Positions 34,061 through 42,786 of a DNA stretch of 64,000 bases are shown here, piece after piece. Position 1 is the first letter of the stretch. Each line of letters begins with the position of its first letter. The notes below the pieces were generated by a model that did not search any database, had not been told where the DNA came from, and worked only from the letters and a program-made list of their open reading frames with translations. Source of the DNA: Pseudonocardia sp. HH130630-07 (GTDB lineage: Bacteria > Actinomycetota > Actinomycetes > Mycobacteriales > Pseudonocardiaceae); assembly GCF_001698125.1 (NCBI RefSeq), contig NZ_CP013854.1, positions 2,046,001 through 2,110,000 of the forward strand, given 5' to 3'. A program made the position numbers and the translations under genes.

Positions 34061-35470
34061 ATGCGACGGAACACTTCCGCTGCGGCTGATCAGATCGACC
34101 CCCGGGATCTGATCGAGCGGGTCGCCGCAGAGCACAGCTCCCCCTCTGTGCCGTCCGGCCGGGCAGGGCGTTCCGCGTCCGCAGCAGTTCCTGCAGCAGT
34201 CCTGCTGCAGGAGCGGGTGACCGCCTCCGGGCGGCACCGCGCACAGCCTGCGAGCGACGACGGAGACGACAGCACCCACGGGGGGACGACCGCCGCCCAC
34301 GCCGCGCCGGACCGCGAGGTCACCGGCGTCACGATCGCCGACCTGCACGAACCGGCCGGAGCGGACCCCGACGCCGCGCCCGGTGCCCAGCCGGACGGGT
34401 CGGTCGTCGAGATCGACCGGTCCGAGGGCACCCGCCGGTCCCGGCTCCGCCGGTTCGGGCCGCTCGGGATCGGCGCCGCCGCGGTGCTCGCCGCGACCAT
34501 GGTGATCACCCTGCTGCAGCCCGGCGCCGAGGACCCGTCGCTGATCACCACCCTGGTGGACGCCTCGCGCCGGTCGGTGTCCGACGGCGTCGGCACCGCG
34601 GCCGAGGGCGTCGGCGACGGCGGTGGCTCCCGGCTCGGTGACGCCGCGGAGGGTGCCTCCGGCCAGGTCGGACCGGCCATCGCCGCGGCCGAGGCCGCCG
34701 AGGAGCGCGCCGAGCGCCGGCGCAAGGCGGCCGAGGAGGCCGCCGAGGACTCCTCCGGCGCGGAGGACTCCAGCCGCAGCTCCGGCGGCTCGTCGCCGGC
34801 CGCGGGCGCGGTCGGTGGCGCGGTCCAGGTCGCGGGCGACGGCGTGCAGGCCGCGCTGCAGAAGGGCTGGGCGGCGATCGGCGGCGACGAGTTCGCCGGT
34901 TCCGCGCTCGGCGACGGCTGGAGCGCCTACGACGGCGAGGGCCACGACGGCGCGGGCCGGCGCACCCCGGACGCGGTGACCGTCGAGAACGGCAACCTCG
35001 TGATCCGCGGTGACTCCGAGGGCAACACCGGCGGCATCGCCTGGGGCACCCCGCAGAAGTACGGCAAGTGGGAGATGCGCGCCCGGTTCCCCGCCGGCGA
35101 CAAGCAGTACCACCCGGTCCTGCTCCTGTGGCCGAGCGAGGTCGGCTGGCCGGAGGGTGGCGAGATCGACTTCGCCGAGACCACCAGCGCGGCCGACGAC
35201 GTGTCCTTCTTCCTGCACTACGGCGCCAGCAACTCCCAGGAGCACGCCAAGAAGGACCTCGACATCACCCAGTGGCACAACTACGCCGTGGAGTGGACCC
35301 CGGACGCGATCATCGGCTACATCGACGGCGTCGAGTGGTTCCGGTCGACCGACCAGCAGACCCAGCCCCCCGGCCCGATGCACGCCACGATCCAGCTCGA
35401 CTACTTCCCCGACGGCGGGTCGCCCCAGCCCTCGGAGATGCAGGTCTCCTGGATGCGCCAGTACCAGTGA
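34061..35470 (+). CDS. Membrane-anchored glycoside hydrolase family 16 protein
   Basis: A 469-residue protein from ATG 34061. Residues 1-135 are hydrophilic and presumably cytoplasmic. One transmembrane segment (IGAAAVLAATMVITLL) lies near 144-160. An Ala/Glu-rich linker runs to about 265, and residues about 280-469 form the GH16 domain outside the cell. The catalytic EIDFAE motif is complete (E368, D370, E373), and KWEMRARF, WHNYAVEWTPD and YIDGVEWFRS support the fold. GH16 enzymes cleave or transfer beta-1,3/1,4 glucans and galactans. A cytoplasmic tail this long is unusual for the family. Confidence 0.88.
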   Translation: MRRNTSAAADQIDPRDLIERVAAEHSSPSVPSGRAGRSASAAVPAAVLLQERVTASGRHRAQPASDDGDDSTHGGTTAAHAAPDREVTGVTIADLHEPAGADPDAAPGAQPDGSVVEIDRSEGTRRSRLRRFGPLGIGAAAVLAATMVITLLQPGAEDPSLITTLVDASRRSVSDGVGTAAEGVGDGGGSRLGDAAEGASGQVGPAIAAAEAAEERAERRRKAAEEAAEDSSGAEDSSRSSGGSSPAAGAVGGAVQVAGDGVQAALQKGWAAIGGDEFAGSALGDGWSAYDGEGHDGAGRRTPDAVTVENGNLVIRGDSEGNTGGIAWGTPQKYGKWEMRARFPAGDKQYHPVLLLWPSEVGWPEGGEIDFAETTSAADDVSFFLHYGASNSQEHAKKDLDITQWHNYAVEWTPDAIIGYIDGVEWFRSTDQQTQPPGPMHATIQLDYFPDGGSPQPSEMQVSWMRQYQ

Positions 35471-35499
35471 CACCGCACCGGTAACACCGCACACCCCGG

Positions 35500-35542
35500 C
35501 ACCGCCCGCCGTCCGGCGCTCCCCATCGGACGGCGGGCGGTG
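35500..35542. terminator. Bidirectional hairpin terminator between convergent genes
   Basis: Perfect 16-bp arms (35500-35515 and 35527-35542, caccgcccgccgtccg and complement) around an 11-nt loop lie between the GH16 stop (35470) and the M3 peptidase stop (35554). There is no T-run, as is common for terminators in very GC-rich genomes. Confidence 0.75.
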
Positions 35543-35553
35543 TCGCGTCCGGG

Positions 35554-37602
35554 TCAGCTCCGGACCAGGCCCCGGCGTTCGAGCAGCGGGCCGATCTCCG
35601 GGTCCCGCCCGCGGAACGCCCGGTACGCCTCCATCGCGTCCACCGCACCGCCCCGGGAGAGCACCTCCCGGCGGAAGCGGTCACCGTTCGCCCGGCGCAG
35701 GCCGCCGTTCTCGCCGAACCAGGCGACGGTGTCGGCGTCGAGCACCTCGGCCCACACGTAGGAGTAGTAGGCCGCCGCGTACCCGCTGCCGCCGAAGACG
35801 TGGTTGAAGTACGTCGTCCGGTACCGCGGCGGGACCAGCGGCAGAGCGATCCCGGCCGCCGCCAGCGCCTGCTGCTCGAAGGCCACGACGTCGGTCACCG
35901 CGGCCGCCTCGTCCGGTCCCAGCCGGTGCCACGCCTGGTCCAGCAGCGCCGCGGCCAGGTACTCGGTGGTGGCGAAGCCCTCGCCGTACCCCTGCGCCGC
36001 CAGTGCCGCGTCCAGCAGCTCCGCCGGCAGCGGCTCGCCGGTCGCGTGGTGCCGCGCGAACGACGCCAGCACCTGCGGGTCGCTCAGCCACATCTCGTTG
36101 ACCTGGCTCGGGAACTCCACGAAGTCGCGCGGCACCGAGGTCCCGGCGAACGACGGGTAGCGCACCGCGGAGAACAGCCCGTGCAGGGCGTGACCGAACT
36201 CGTGGAACAGCGTCCGCACCTCGTCCAGCGACAGCAGCGCCGGCTCGCCGTCCGCCGGGCGGACCAGGTTCAGCGTGTTCAGCACGACCGGCCGGGTGCC
36301 CAGCAGCTCGGACTGGTCGACGAGCGCGTTCATCCACGCGCCGCCCCGCTTCGACGGTCGTGCCCACAGGTCGGCGCCGAACAGCCCGAGCAGTGCGCCG
36401 GTGTCGTCGTGCACCTCCCACCAGCGGACGTCCGGGTGGTAGGCGGGCAGGTCGGTGCGCTCGGTGAAGGAGAGCCCGTACAGCTCCCCCGCCGCGCGGA
36501 ACACGCCGTCGTGGATCACCCGCTCGACGCTCAGGTAGGGCCGCAGCGCGGCGTCGTCCACCGCGAAGCGGGCGTTGCGCAGTCGCTCGGCGTGGAACGC
36601 CCGGTCGGAGACCTCGATCGGGCCGCCCGCGGCGGTGGCCAGCTCGGCCAGCTCCCGCTCGGCGTTCGCGACGGCCGCCGGGACCATCGACTCCAGCAGC
36701 GCCTGCGCCGCGGCGGCCGTCCCCGCCGTCGTCACGCCCGCGTCCGGGCCGTCGCCGATCACGTACGACGCGTGGTCGGAGTACCCGAGCAGCCGGGCCC
36801 GCTCGGCGCGCAGCCGGGCGATGGCCAGCACGGTGTCCCGGGTGTCGTGCGGACCGCCCTGCCCCCGGGTCACCGACGCCCGGTGCAGCGCGGCCCGGGT
36901 GCCGGGGTCGGTCAGCACCGCGAGCGCGGGCTGCGCGGTCGGCAGGACCGGGGTGAGCAGCCAGCCGCCGTCGTGGCCACGGTCCCGGGCGGCGGCCGCG
37001 GCGGCCGAGACCGCGTCCTCGGACAGGCCGTCGAGCCGGGCCCGCTCGGTGACGTGCACCGCGGCCGCGTTCGCACCGGCCAGCAGGGCGGCACCGAACG
37101 CGGTGGTCAGCCGGGACAGCTCGGCGTTGCACTCGCGCAGCCGCTGCTGCTCGGCCGGGCCCAGCCGGGCACCGGCCCGGACCATGTCGCGGTGGGTGCG
37201 CTCCAGCAGCCGTGCCGACTCCGGGTCCAGGCCCAGCTCGCCGCGCCGGGCGTGCAGGTCGTCGATCCGGGCGAACAGCTCCGGGTCCAGCGCGATCGCG
37301 TCGGTGTGCGCCGCGAGGCGCGGGGCCACCTCGGCCTCGATCCGCTGGATCTCCGGCGAGGTGTGCGCCGAGACGAGGGTGAAGAACAGCCGCGCCACCC
37401 GGTCCAGCACGGCCCCGGAGCGTTCCAGCGCGACGATCGTGTTCTCGAACGTCGGCGCCGGGCCCGCGGTGATCGCCGCGATCTCGGCACGCTGCTCGGC
37501 GATCCCCGCCTCGAACGCCGGCAGGTAGTGCTCCTCGGTGATGCGGGTGGTGTCCGGCAGCCCGAACGGCAGGTCGCTCGGCGCGAGGAAGGGGTTGGCC
37601 AT
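35554..37602 (-). CDS. M3-family metallopeptidase (oligopeptidase A / peptidyl-dipeptidase type)
   Basis: A 682-residue cytoplasmic zinc peptidase from ATG 37602. The zinc motif HEFGH is at 467-471 (H467, H471, with E468 catalytic), and the third ligand Glu lies downstream in VEFPSQVNEMW. GTRPVVLNTLNL, YAAAYYSYVWAEVLDADTVAWF and the length all match the Dcp/oligopeptidase A group, which finishes degrading short peptides. Intact. Confidence 0.92.
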   Translation of the reverse strand: MANPFLAPSDLPFGLPDTTRITEEHYLPAFEAGIAEQRAEIAAITAGPAPTFENTIVALERSGAVLDRVARLFFTLVSAHTSPEIQRIEAEVAPRLAAHTDAIALDPELFARIDDLHARRGELGLDPESARLLERTHRDMVRAGARLGPAEQQRLRECNAELSRLTTAFGAALLAGANAAAVHVTERARLDGLSEDAVSAAAAAARDRGHDGGWLLTPVLPTAQPALAVLTDPGTRAALHRASVTRGQGGPHDTRDTVLAIARLRAERARLLGYSDHASYVIGDGPDAGVTTAGTAAAAQALLESMVPAAVANAERELAELATAAGGPIEVSDRAFHAERLRNARFAVDDAALRPYLSVERVIHDGVFRAAGELYGLSFTERTDLPAYHPDVRWWEVHDDTGALLGLFGADLWARPSKRGGAWMNALVDQSELLGTRPVVLNTLNLVRPADGEPALLSLDEVRTLFHEFGHALHGLFSAVRYPSFAGTSVPRDFVEFPSQVNEMWLSDPQVLASFARHHATGEPLPAELLDAALAAQGYGEGFATTEYLAAALLDQAWHRLGPDEAAAVTDVVAFEQQALAAAGIALPLVPPRYRTTYFNHVFGGSGYAAAYYSYVWAEVLDADTVAWFGENGGLRRANGDRFRREVLSRGGAVDAMEAYRAFRGRDPEIGPLLERRGLVRS

Positions 37603-37628
37603 CCGCGAACCCTACGGCCGGACCGGGC

Positions 37629-38144
37629 TCAGGTGAGGTCGCGACGCATCGCCAGCCGGGGCCACACGTCGAGCCCGCGGTCGGTCTCCGCCTGCCGGAT
37701 CGCCCGCAGGCCGGGCGTCGGCTCGACCACCTCCCGGAAGCCGAGGCGCAGGTAGTACGGGCCGTTCCACGGCACGTCCCGGAAGCTGGTCAGGGTCAGT
37801 GCCGGGAGCCGGCGGTCCCTGGCCCAGCCCGCCAGGCGCTCGACCAGCCCGGCGCCGACCCGGTGCCCGCGCCACCGGGGCAGCACCGACACCTGCTCGA
37901 GGTGGGCGCAGCCGTCGACGATCTCGGTGATCAGGTAGCCGACCGGCGCGCGGTCGGGGGTCCCCGGTGTGCCGCGCTCGTCGACGAACGCCCGGCCCGC
38001 CGCGGCGTAGGCGGCCAGCAGCGCGACCGGCGGCGGCTCGTCGTCGGCGACGACGTCCAGGCCGATCTCCCGGAACGGCGCACCGGCCGCACGCTCGATC
38101 TCCCGCATCGCCGCGGCGTCGGCCGGAGTCGCGGGCCGGATCAC
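37629..38144 (-). CDS. GNAT-family N-acetyltransferase
   Basis: A 171-residue protein from GTG 38144, whose start overlaps the SRPBCC stop (GTGA). It opens with the usual IRPATPADAAAMREIER and has the acetyl-CoA-binding V-x-x-x-x-R-G-x-G/A pattern in LPRWRGHRVGAGLVERL, then FYRxxGF-like YYLRLGFREV. The substrate is unknown. It is translationally coupled to the SRPBCC gene. Confidence 0.85.
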   Translation of the reverse strand: MIRPATPADAAAMREIERAAGAPFREIGLDVVADDEPPPVALLAAYAAAGRAFVDERGTPGTPDRAPVGYLITEIVDGCAHLEQVSVLPRWRGHRVGAGLVERLAGWARDRRLPALTLTSFRDVPWNGPYYLRLGFREVVEPTPGLRAIRQAETDRGLDVWPRLAMRRDLT

Positions 38145-38602
38145 GCCGGTCCGTCCTCGACGACCGCGCGGATGCGCTGCAGGGTCTCGGTCATCCCACG
38201 CCGGTTCGTGCGCCGCCGGGCCCGCCCGGCCAGCGCCCAGTAGATCCGGGTGCCGACCGAGTCCTGCAGGGCGTAGGACTCGGTCACGTCGGTGCCGTCC
38301 CCGTTCGGGACGAAGCGGTAGTGCCAGTTGTTGAGCACCCGGTTCGCCGCGCTCACCGAGAACCCGAACTCGCGACCCGGCACGCAGGCGGTGACCTCGC
38401 ACTCCGTCCAGTACAGCGGGCCGCGGCCGTTGCGCTTGACCTGGCCGCGGAACCGCGCGCCGGGCGCCGGGCCGGTCGCGCCGCCCTGCCACTCGGCCCG
38501 CACCGTCTCCGGGGAGAACCGGCCGGTTTTGCGCACGTCGGCGACCAGGTCCCAGATCTGCGCCGCCGGGGCCCGCATGTGGACGGTGACCTCGTCGCGC
38601 AT
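38141..38602 (-). CDS. SRPBCC (START/polyketide-cyclase-like) family protein
   Basis: A 153-residue protein from ATG 38602. The N-terminal VTVHMRAPAAQIWDLVADV and later GARFRGQVKR, WHYRFVPNGDGTDVTESY are typical of the ligand-binding helix-grip fold. Such proteins bind hydrophobic ligands; its own ligand is unknown. It lies between the GMC oxidoreductase and the acetyltransferase on the same strand. Confidence 0.85.
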   Translation of the reverse strand: MRDEVTVHMRAPAAQIWDLVADVRKTGRFSPETVRAEWQGGATGPAPGARFRGQVKRNGRGPLYWTECEVTACVPGREFGFSVSAANRVLNNWHYRFVPNGDGTDVTESYALQDSVGTRIYWALAGRARRRTNRRGMTETLQRIRAVVEDGPA

Positions 38603-38625
38603 CGGTGCTCTCCTCGCCCGTGGGG

Positions 38626-40107
38626 TCAGGCCACGACCAGGTCGGCGGCCCGTTCCCCGATCATGACAGCGGTCGCGGCCGGTCCGCGACGGGGAACCGA
38701 CGGCAGCACCGAGGTGTCGGCCACCCGCAGCCCCGCCACGCCGTGCACCCGCAGGTCCGGCCCGACGACGGCGTCCGGGCCGGTCCCCATCGCCGCGCTG
38801 CCGGACAGGTGCACCGAGGTCGTCAGACGGCTGTGGATCCACTCGTCGAGCCGGGTGTCGTTGCCGAGCTCCCAGCCGGCCGGGCCGCCGTCGTCGGCAC
38901 CGGCGCGGTCCCAGCCGGCGGCGCGCAGGATCTCCGCGGCCACCCGCACCGCGGCGCGCATCCGATGCCGGTCCGACGTGCTGCGCAGGTAGCGGTAGTC
39001 CAGCCGGGGCGGGTCGGCCGGGTCGGGTGAGGTGATGGCGAGCATCCCGCGGCTGTCCGGCCGCTGCACCGCACACATCAGGTGCGCCGGCCCGCGCGGC
39101 GCGAACGGGTGCGCGAACAGCAGGATCTCCAGGTCACCGGCCGGATCGGTGCCCGAGTCGAGGTTCAGCGCGGCCTGGCCGGCGACGGCGTCGACGTGCG
39201 GGTCGGGCAGGCCGCTGCGCAGCGGCAGGAACACCGACGGATGGTCCGACCAGCCGCGTCCGACGCCGGGCAGCTCGTGGCGCACCGCGACCCCGGCCGC
39301 GCGCAGGGTGTCCTCCGGCCCGATCCCGGACCGCTGCAGCAGGGCCGGGCTGCCGACCGCGCCCGCGGCGACGACCGTCTCGGCGGCGTGCAGCTCGGTG
39401 TCCTCGCAGCGCACACCGGTGACCCGGTCGCCGTCGAACAGCAGGGTCCGGGCCGCGCAGCCGCCGTAGACGGTCAGCGCGTCCTGCCACTCCGCGGTGC
39501 CCCACGGCGGGGACAGGTACGCGGTCGCGGCGCTGACCCGCCTGCCGTCGACGGCGTTCGTCGGGACCGGGCCCGCGCCGGGCGCGGCACCGGCGTTCTT
39601 GTCCGGCTCGGCCGCGAAGCCGAGTGCGGAGCAGGCCTGCAGGAACGGGTCGGTGACCGGGGCGAGCAGGTGCCCGGCCGGGCGGGAGATCCGCAGCGGG
39701 CCGGCGTCGCCGTGCACGTTCGAGGTGCAGAAGTCCACGTCGCGTTCGAGCCTGCGGTAGTACGGCAGGACGTCGTCGTAGGACCAGCCCGGCAGGTCCC
39801 AGTCCGCGAAGTCGGCCGGGACCGCACGGACGAAGTAGCCGCCGTTGATCGCGCCGGAGCCGCCGAGCGCCCGGCCGCGGGGCACCGTCGTCTCCCGGCC
39901 CTGAACCAGGGTCGCGCGGTACGCCCAGTTCAGTACGTGTCCGGGGGTGGTGGCGGCCAGCGAGGCGATCGGCGTCGCCTCCGGCGGCACGACGACGTCG
40001 CCCGCCTCCACCAGCGCCGTCCGGACCCCGCGCCCGGCCAGCCGGCCCGCGAGCGCACAGCCCGCGGACCCCGCACCCACCACCACCACGTCGAAGCTGT
40101 CCGCCAT
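38626..40107 (-). CDS. GMC-family FAD-dependent oxidoreductase
   Basis: A 493-residue flavoenzyme from ATG 40107. The FAD dinucleotide motif VVVVGAGSAGCALAGRLAG is at residues 6-24, GRALGGSGAINGGYFVRA near 78-95, and VVAAGAVGSPALLQRSGIGP in the middle. The C-terminus has HLSGSAAMG (catalytic His) and LPSVPRRGPAATAVMIGERAA, where the second catalytic His/Asn position is not conserved. That last pattern recalls the Rv0697/MftG branch linked to mycofactocin, but no other mycofactocin gene is in the window. The substrate is presumably an alcohol. Confidence 0.87.
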   Translation of the reverse strand: MADSFDVVVVGAGSAGCALAGRLAGRGVRTALVEAGDVVVPPEATPIASLAATTPGHVLNWAYRATLVQGRETTVPRGRALGGSGAINGGYFVRAVPADFADWDLPGWSYDDVLPYYRRLERDVDFCTSNVHGDAGPLRISRPAGHLLAPVTDPFLQACSALGFAAEPDKNAGAAPGAGPVPTNAVDGRRVSAATAYLSPPWGTAEWQDALTVYGGCAARTLLFDGDRVTGVRCEDTELHAAETVVAAGAVGSPALLQRSGIGPEDTLRAAGVAVRHELPGVGRGWSDHPSVFLPLRSGLPDPHVDAVAGQAALNLDSGTDPAGDLEILLFAHPFAPRGPAHLMCAVQRPDSRGMLAITSPDPADPPRLDYRYLRSTSDRHRMRAAVRVAAEILRAAGWDRAGADDGGPAGWELGNDTRLDEWIHSRLTTSVHLSGSAAMGTGPDAVVGPDLRVHGVAGLRVADTSVLPSVPRRGPAATAVMIGERAADLVVA

Positions 40108-40118
40108 CGGGTGTCAGG

Positions 40119-41384
40119 ATGCCTTACGTGACCGACGCAGCGCGTGACCTCGCCTCGTTCCTGACCGCGAGCCCGTCGCCCTACCACGCGGTGGCCGAGG
40201 CCGTCCGGCGGCTGACCGCCGCCGGGTTCGTCGCCCAGCCCGAGGACGGCCCGTGGATCGACGGCGCGGGCGGCCGGTACCTGGTGCGCGACGGCACGAT
40301 CCTGGCCTGGTGGCAGCCGGAGACCGCCGGGGAGAAGCCGCTGCGGGTGTTCGCCGCGCACACCGACTCCCCCGGGTTCAAGGTCAAGCCGAACCCGGAC
40401 GTCGGCACCGCGGGCTGGCGTCAGGTCGGCGTCGAGGTCTACGGCGGCGCGCTGTGGAACTCCTGGCTGGACCGCGATCTCGGGCTGGCCGGGCGGCTCG
40501 CGCTCTACGACGGCCGGGTCGTCCCGGTCCGGGTGGACCGGCCGCTGCTGCGGATCCCGCAGGTGGCGATCCACCTCGACCGCACGGTGAACCAGGGCCT
40601 CACCCTCGATCCGCAGCGGCACCTGCTGCCGGTCTGGGGCCTCGGCGACCCGGCGGACGGCGATCTCGTCGAGTTCCTGGCCGTGCTCGCCGGGGAGTCC
40701 CCGGCCGACGTCGCGGCGCACGACCTGTTCACCTACGACCTCACCCCGCCGGCCACCATCGGCCGCGACGACGAGCTGCTGGCCGGGCCCCGGCTGGACA
40801 ACCTCGCGTCGGTGCACGCCGGCATCACGGCGCTGACCGAGGCCGCCCGGCTCGATCCCGGAACGGTGCCGGTGTTCGTCGGGTTCGACCACGAGGAGAT
40901 CGGCTCGGACTCGGCGACCGGCGCGGCCGGGCCGCTGCTGGAGACGGTGCTGACCCGGCTGGCCGGCGGGTTCGACGCCCGGCGCCCGGTGTTCGCCCGG
41001 TCCCGGTGCCTGTCGGTGGACGTCACGCACGCCGCGCACCCCAACCACCTGGACAAGCACGACCTCGACCACCTGTCGGTGCCGAACCGCGGCCCGGCGC
41101 TGAAGGTCAACGCGGTGCAGCGCTACGCGACCGACGCGCCCGGGGCCGCCGCGTGGCAGCGGGCCTGCCGGGACGCCGGCGTGCCGAGCCAGGTCTTCGT
41201 CTCGAAGAACACCGTGCCCTGCGGTTCGACCGTCGGCCCGATCATGTCGACCCGGCTGGGGATCCGGACGGTCGACGTCGGCATCCCGGTGCTGTCGATG
41301 CACTCGGCGCGGGAGCTGTGCGGGGTGCACGACCCGGAGCTGCTGGCGCGGGCGGGGGCGCGGTTCCTCGGCGACACCGACTGA
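40119..41384 (+). CDS. M18-family aspartyl/leucyl aminopeptidase
   Basis: A 421-residue di-zinc aminopeptidase. H81 and D83 in AAHTDSPGFK, the Asp in GPRLDNLASVHAG, Glu in FVGFDHEEIGSDS, VDVTHAAHPN and the C-terminal LSMHSARELCG are the expected ligands and surrounding motifs. It removes N-terminal acidic or neutral residues from peptides in the cytoplasm. The ATG at 40119 is only 11 bp from the divergent GMC start; GTG 40128 is an alternative. A leaderless or very short leader transcript is likely. Confidence 0.9.
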   Translation: MPYVTDAARDLASFLTASPSPYHAVAEAVRRLTAAGFVAQPEDGPWIDGAGGRYLVRDGTILAWWQPETAGEKPLRVFAAHTDSPGFKVKPNPDVGTAGWRQVGVEVYGGALWNSWLDRDLGLAGRLALYDGRVVPVRVDRPLLRIPQVAIHLDRTVNQGLTLDPQRHLLPVWGLGDPADGDLVEFLAVLAGESPADVAAHDLFTYDLTPPATIGRDDELLAGPRLDNLASVHAGITALTEAARLDPGTVPVFVGFDHEEIGSDSATGAAGPLLETVLTRLAGGFDARRPVFARSRCLSVDVTHAAHPNHLDKHDLDHLSVPNRGPALKVNAVQRYATDAPGAAAWQRACRDAGVPSQVFVSKNTVPCGSTVGPIMSTRLGIRTVDVGIPVLSMHSARELCGVHDPELLARAGARFLGDTD

Positions 41385-41436
41385 GCCCTGGCCTCGCTCC
41401 TTCGGATCCGACGCAGCATCACGAGGGCCGGCCGCG

Positions 41437-41814
41437 TCACCGCGGTGCCGACGACCACACGGCGCCACGCAGCCGGGACCACATCCTCCAGACGGCGGCC
41501 GCATGCCACCGCGACGACGAGCCGTCCGCCTGCGATGCCCGGTCGATATCGGTCCACAGCGGGGCGGCCACCTCGACACACCGCGGGCACGTCGGCGCCG
41601 GTGACTCGGTCAACGAGCAGGCCACGATCGCGTACCCGCACGTGCCGATCAACTGCGGCCGCCCGACCCGGTGGATGAGTTCCTCTGCGTAGTGATCGCT
41701 GTCGACGAGATGGCTGAGACCGTCGCCGGACGATCCGACTCGAAGCAGGTCGGCGGTAGCCAGCTCCCTCCAGGTCGGGGGTGCGGCGCGGGGCGCCATG
41801 ACCCGTCTGATCAT
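41437..41814 (-). CDS. Hypothetical protein with CxxC motif, divergent from XRE module
   Basis: A 125-residue protein from ATG 41814 with gaggag upstream. The middle holds IHRVGRPQLIGTCGYAIVAC and TCPRCVEV, so a zinc site of four cysteines is plausible. No family is recognised. It is divergent from a three-gene unit (42003-43650); the 188-bp spacer is AT-rich for this genome, with several -10-like tatt stretches near 41900-41930. Confidence 0.65.
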   Translation of the reverse strand: MIRRVMAPRAAPPTWRELATADLLRVGSSGDGLSHLVDSDHYAEELIHRVGRPQLIGTCGYAIVACSLTESPAPTCPRCVEVAAPLWTDIDRASQADGSSSRWHAAAVWRMWSRLRGAVWSSAPR

Positions 41815-42002
41815 CTCGAAACTCCTCGTCGGGAGGGCCCGGAGCACCGACCGCCGGTGCCCCTGAGAGAGGGGTGGACGCATACAACCACTGTCTCAGA
41901 CAATATTCCACGAGTTGATGGATATTCTTGGATCGTGCGGCTAACGTGCCGGGAGTGGGAGACTCGATCTCGCCGCTTCTCACCGGGAGGGGATTGCCGA
42001 AG

Positions 42003-42209
42003 ATGCTCATCACGACGCTCCGCACGACCTCGAACTGCCCGGACGACGGCACGTGCCCGTCGGTCCATCGCACGGCCGAGCACCCGGACCGGCTCTACGT
42101 GATCACCAAGCGCGTCGACGACCCGGCGATCACTGCCGCGTTCGCACACCTGGTGGCTGACGACGAGCTTCTGGGTTTCGTCCCCGCCGACCTGCTTCCG
42201 GAGGTGTGA
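42003..42209 (+). CDS. Small hypothetical protein upstream of DUF6879
   Basis: A 68-residue acidic protein from ATG 42003 with gggagggg as ribosome-binding site. It has DDGTCPSVHRT and LYVITKRVDDPAITAAFAHL. Similar short proteins accompany XRE/DUF5753 regulators in actinomycetes, in the role often filled by DUF397. It ends 2 bp before the next start. Confidence 0.7.
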   Translation: MLITTLRTTSNCPDDGTCPSVHRTAEHPDRLYVITKRVDDPAITAAFAHLVADDELLGFVPADLLPEV

Positions 42210-42211
42210 CC

Positions 42212-42781
42212 ATGACCGATCTGCTCGATCCCGCCGGTCTCATGTCCGCCATCCATGACGGCACGTTCGGTGCCGGCCCGGGAGCCACCGTGTTCCGCAT
42301 GGAGCTGCTTCCGGCGTACTCCGTCGTATCCGACGGAGGCGACTTCGCCCGCTGGCGCGACGGCGCTCCGGAACCGGATCGGGACCGGAAGGAACCCACG
42401 ATCCGTCGGCTCGCCGAGCGGGCCGCCGCCGGCATCTCCTCGCGCCGGGTGCGGGTCCTGAGCGCCGAGGTCACCGAGTACGAGCGCTACGCCTGCGACT
42501 TCGGCTACGGGCCGAACGCAGCCGCGGGCGAGGACATCCGCGTCCTGCGCCACGGCGAGCACCAGGTCCCCGAGCTTCTGGGTTTCGACTACTGGGTGCT
42601 GAACAGCCGCACCGTGCTACGCATGCACTACGACACCGAGGGCGCGTTCGTCGGCGCGGAGAATGCCCCCGATCTGCTGCCCGACGTGCTCCGTGAGCAC
42701 GACCTCGTCTGGTCGAGGGCCGAAGCCTTCGCACCGTGGTGGTCCCGTCACCCCGAACTCCGTCAACGTCTGGTGGTCTGA
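42212..42781 (+). CDS. DUF6879 family protein
   Basis: A 189-residue soluble protein from ATG 42212, preceded by ggaggtg at the end of the upstream gene. ISSRRVRVLSAEVTEYERYACDFGY, PELLGFDYWVLNSRTVLRMHYD and the final WWSRHPELR are the pattern I associate with DUF6879, a protein often paired with XRE/DUF5753 regulators. Its biochemical role is unknown. It lies 5 bp before the regulator gene. Confidence 0.75.
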   Translation: MTDLLDPAGLMSAIHDGTFGAGPGATVFRMELLPAYSVVSDGGDFARWRDGAPEPDRDRKEPTIRRLAERAAAGISSRRVRVLSAEVTEYERYACDFGYGPNAAAGEDIRVLRHGEHQVPELLGFDYWVLNSRTVLRMHYDTEGAFVGAENAPDLLPDVLREHDLVWSRAEAFAPWWSRHPELRQRLVV

Positions 42782-42786
42782 TCGGC

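Noticed and set aside
38626..40107. Mycofactocin cluster membership of the GMC oxidoreductase
   Set aside because: The C-terminal pattern recalls MftG, but no mycofactocin precursor, radical SAM or chaperone gene is in the window.
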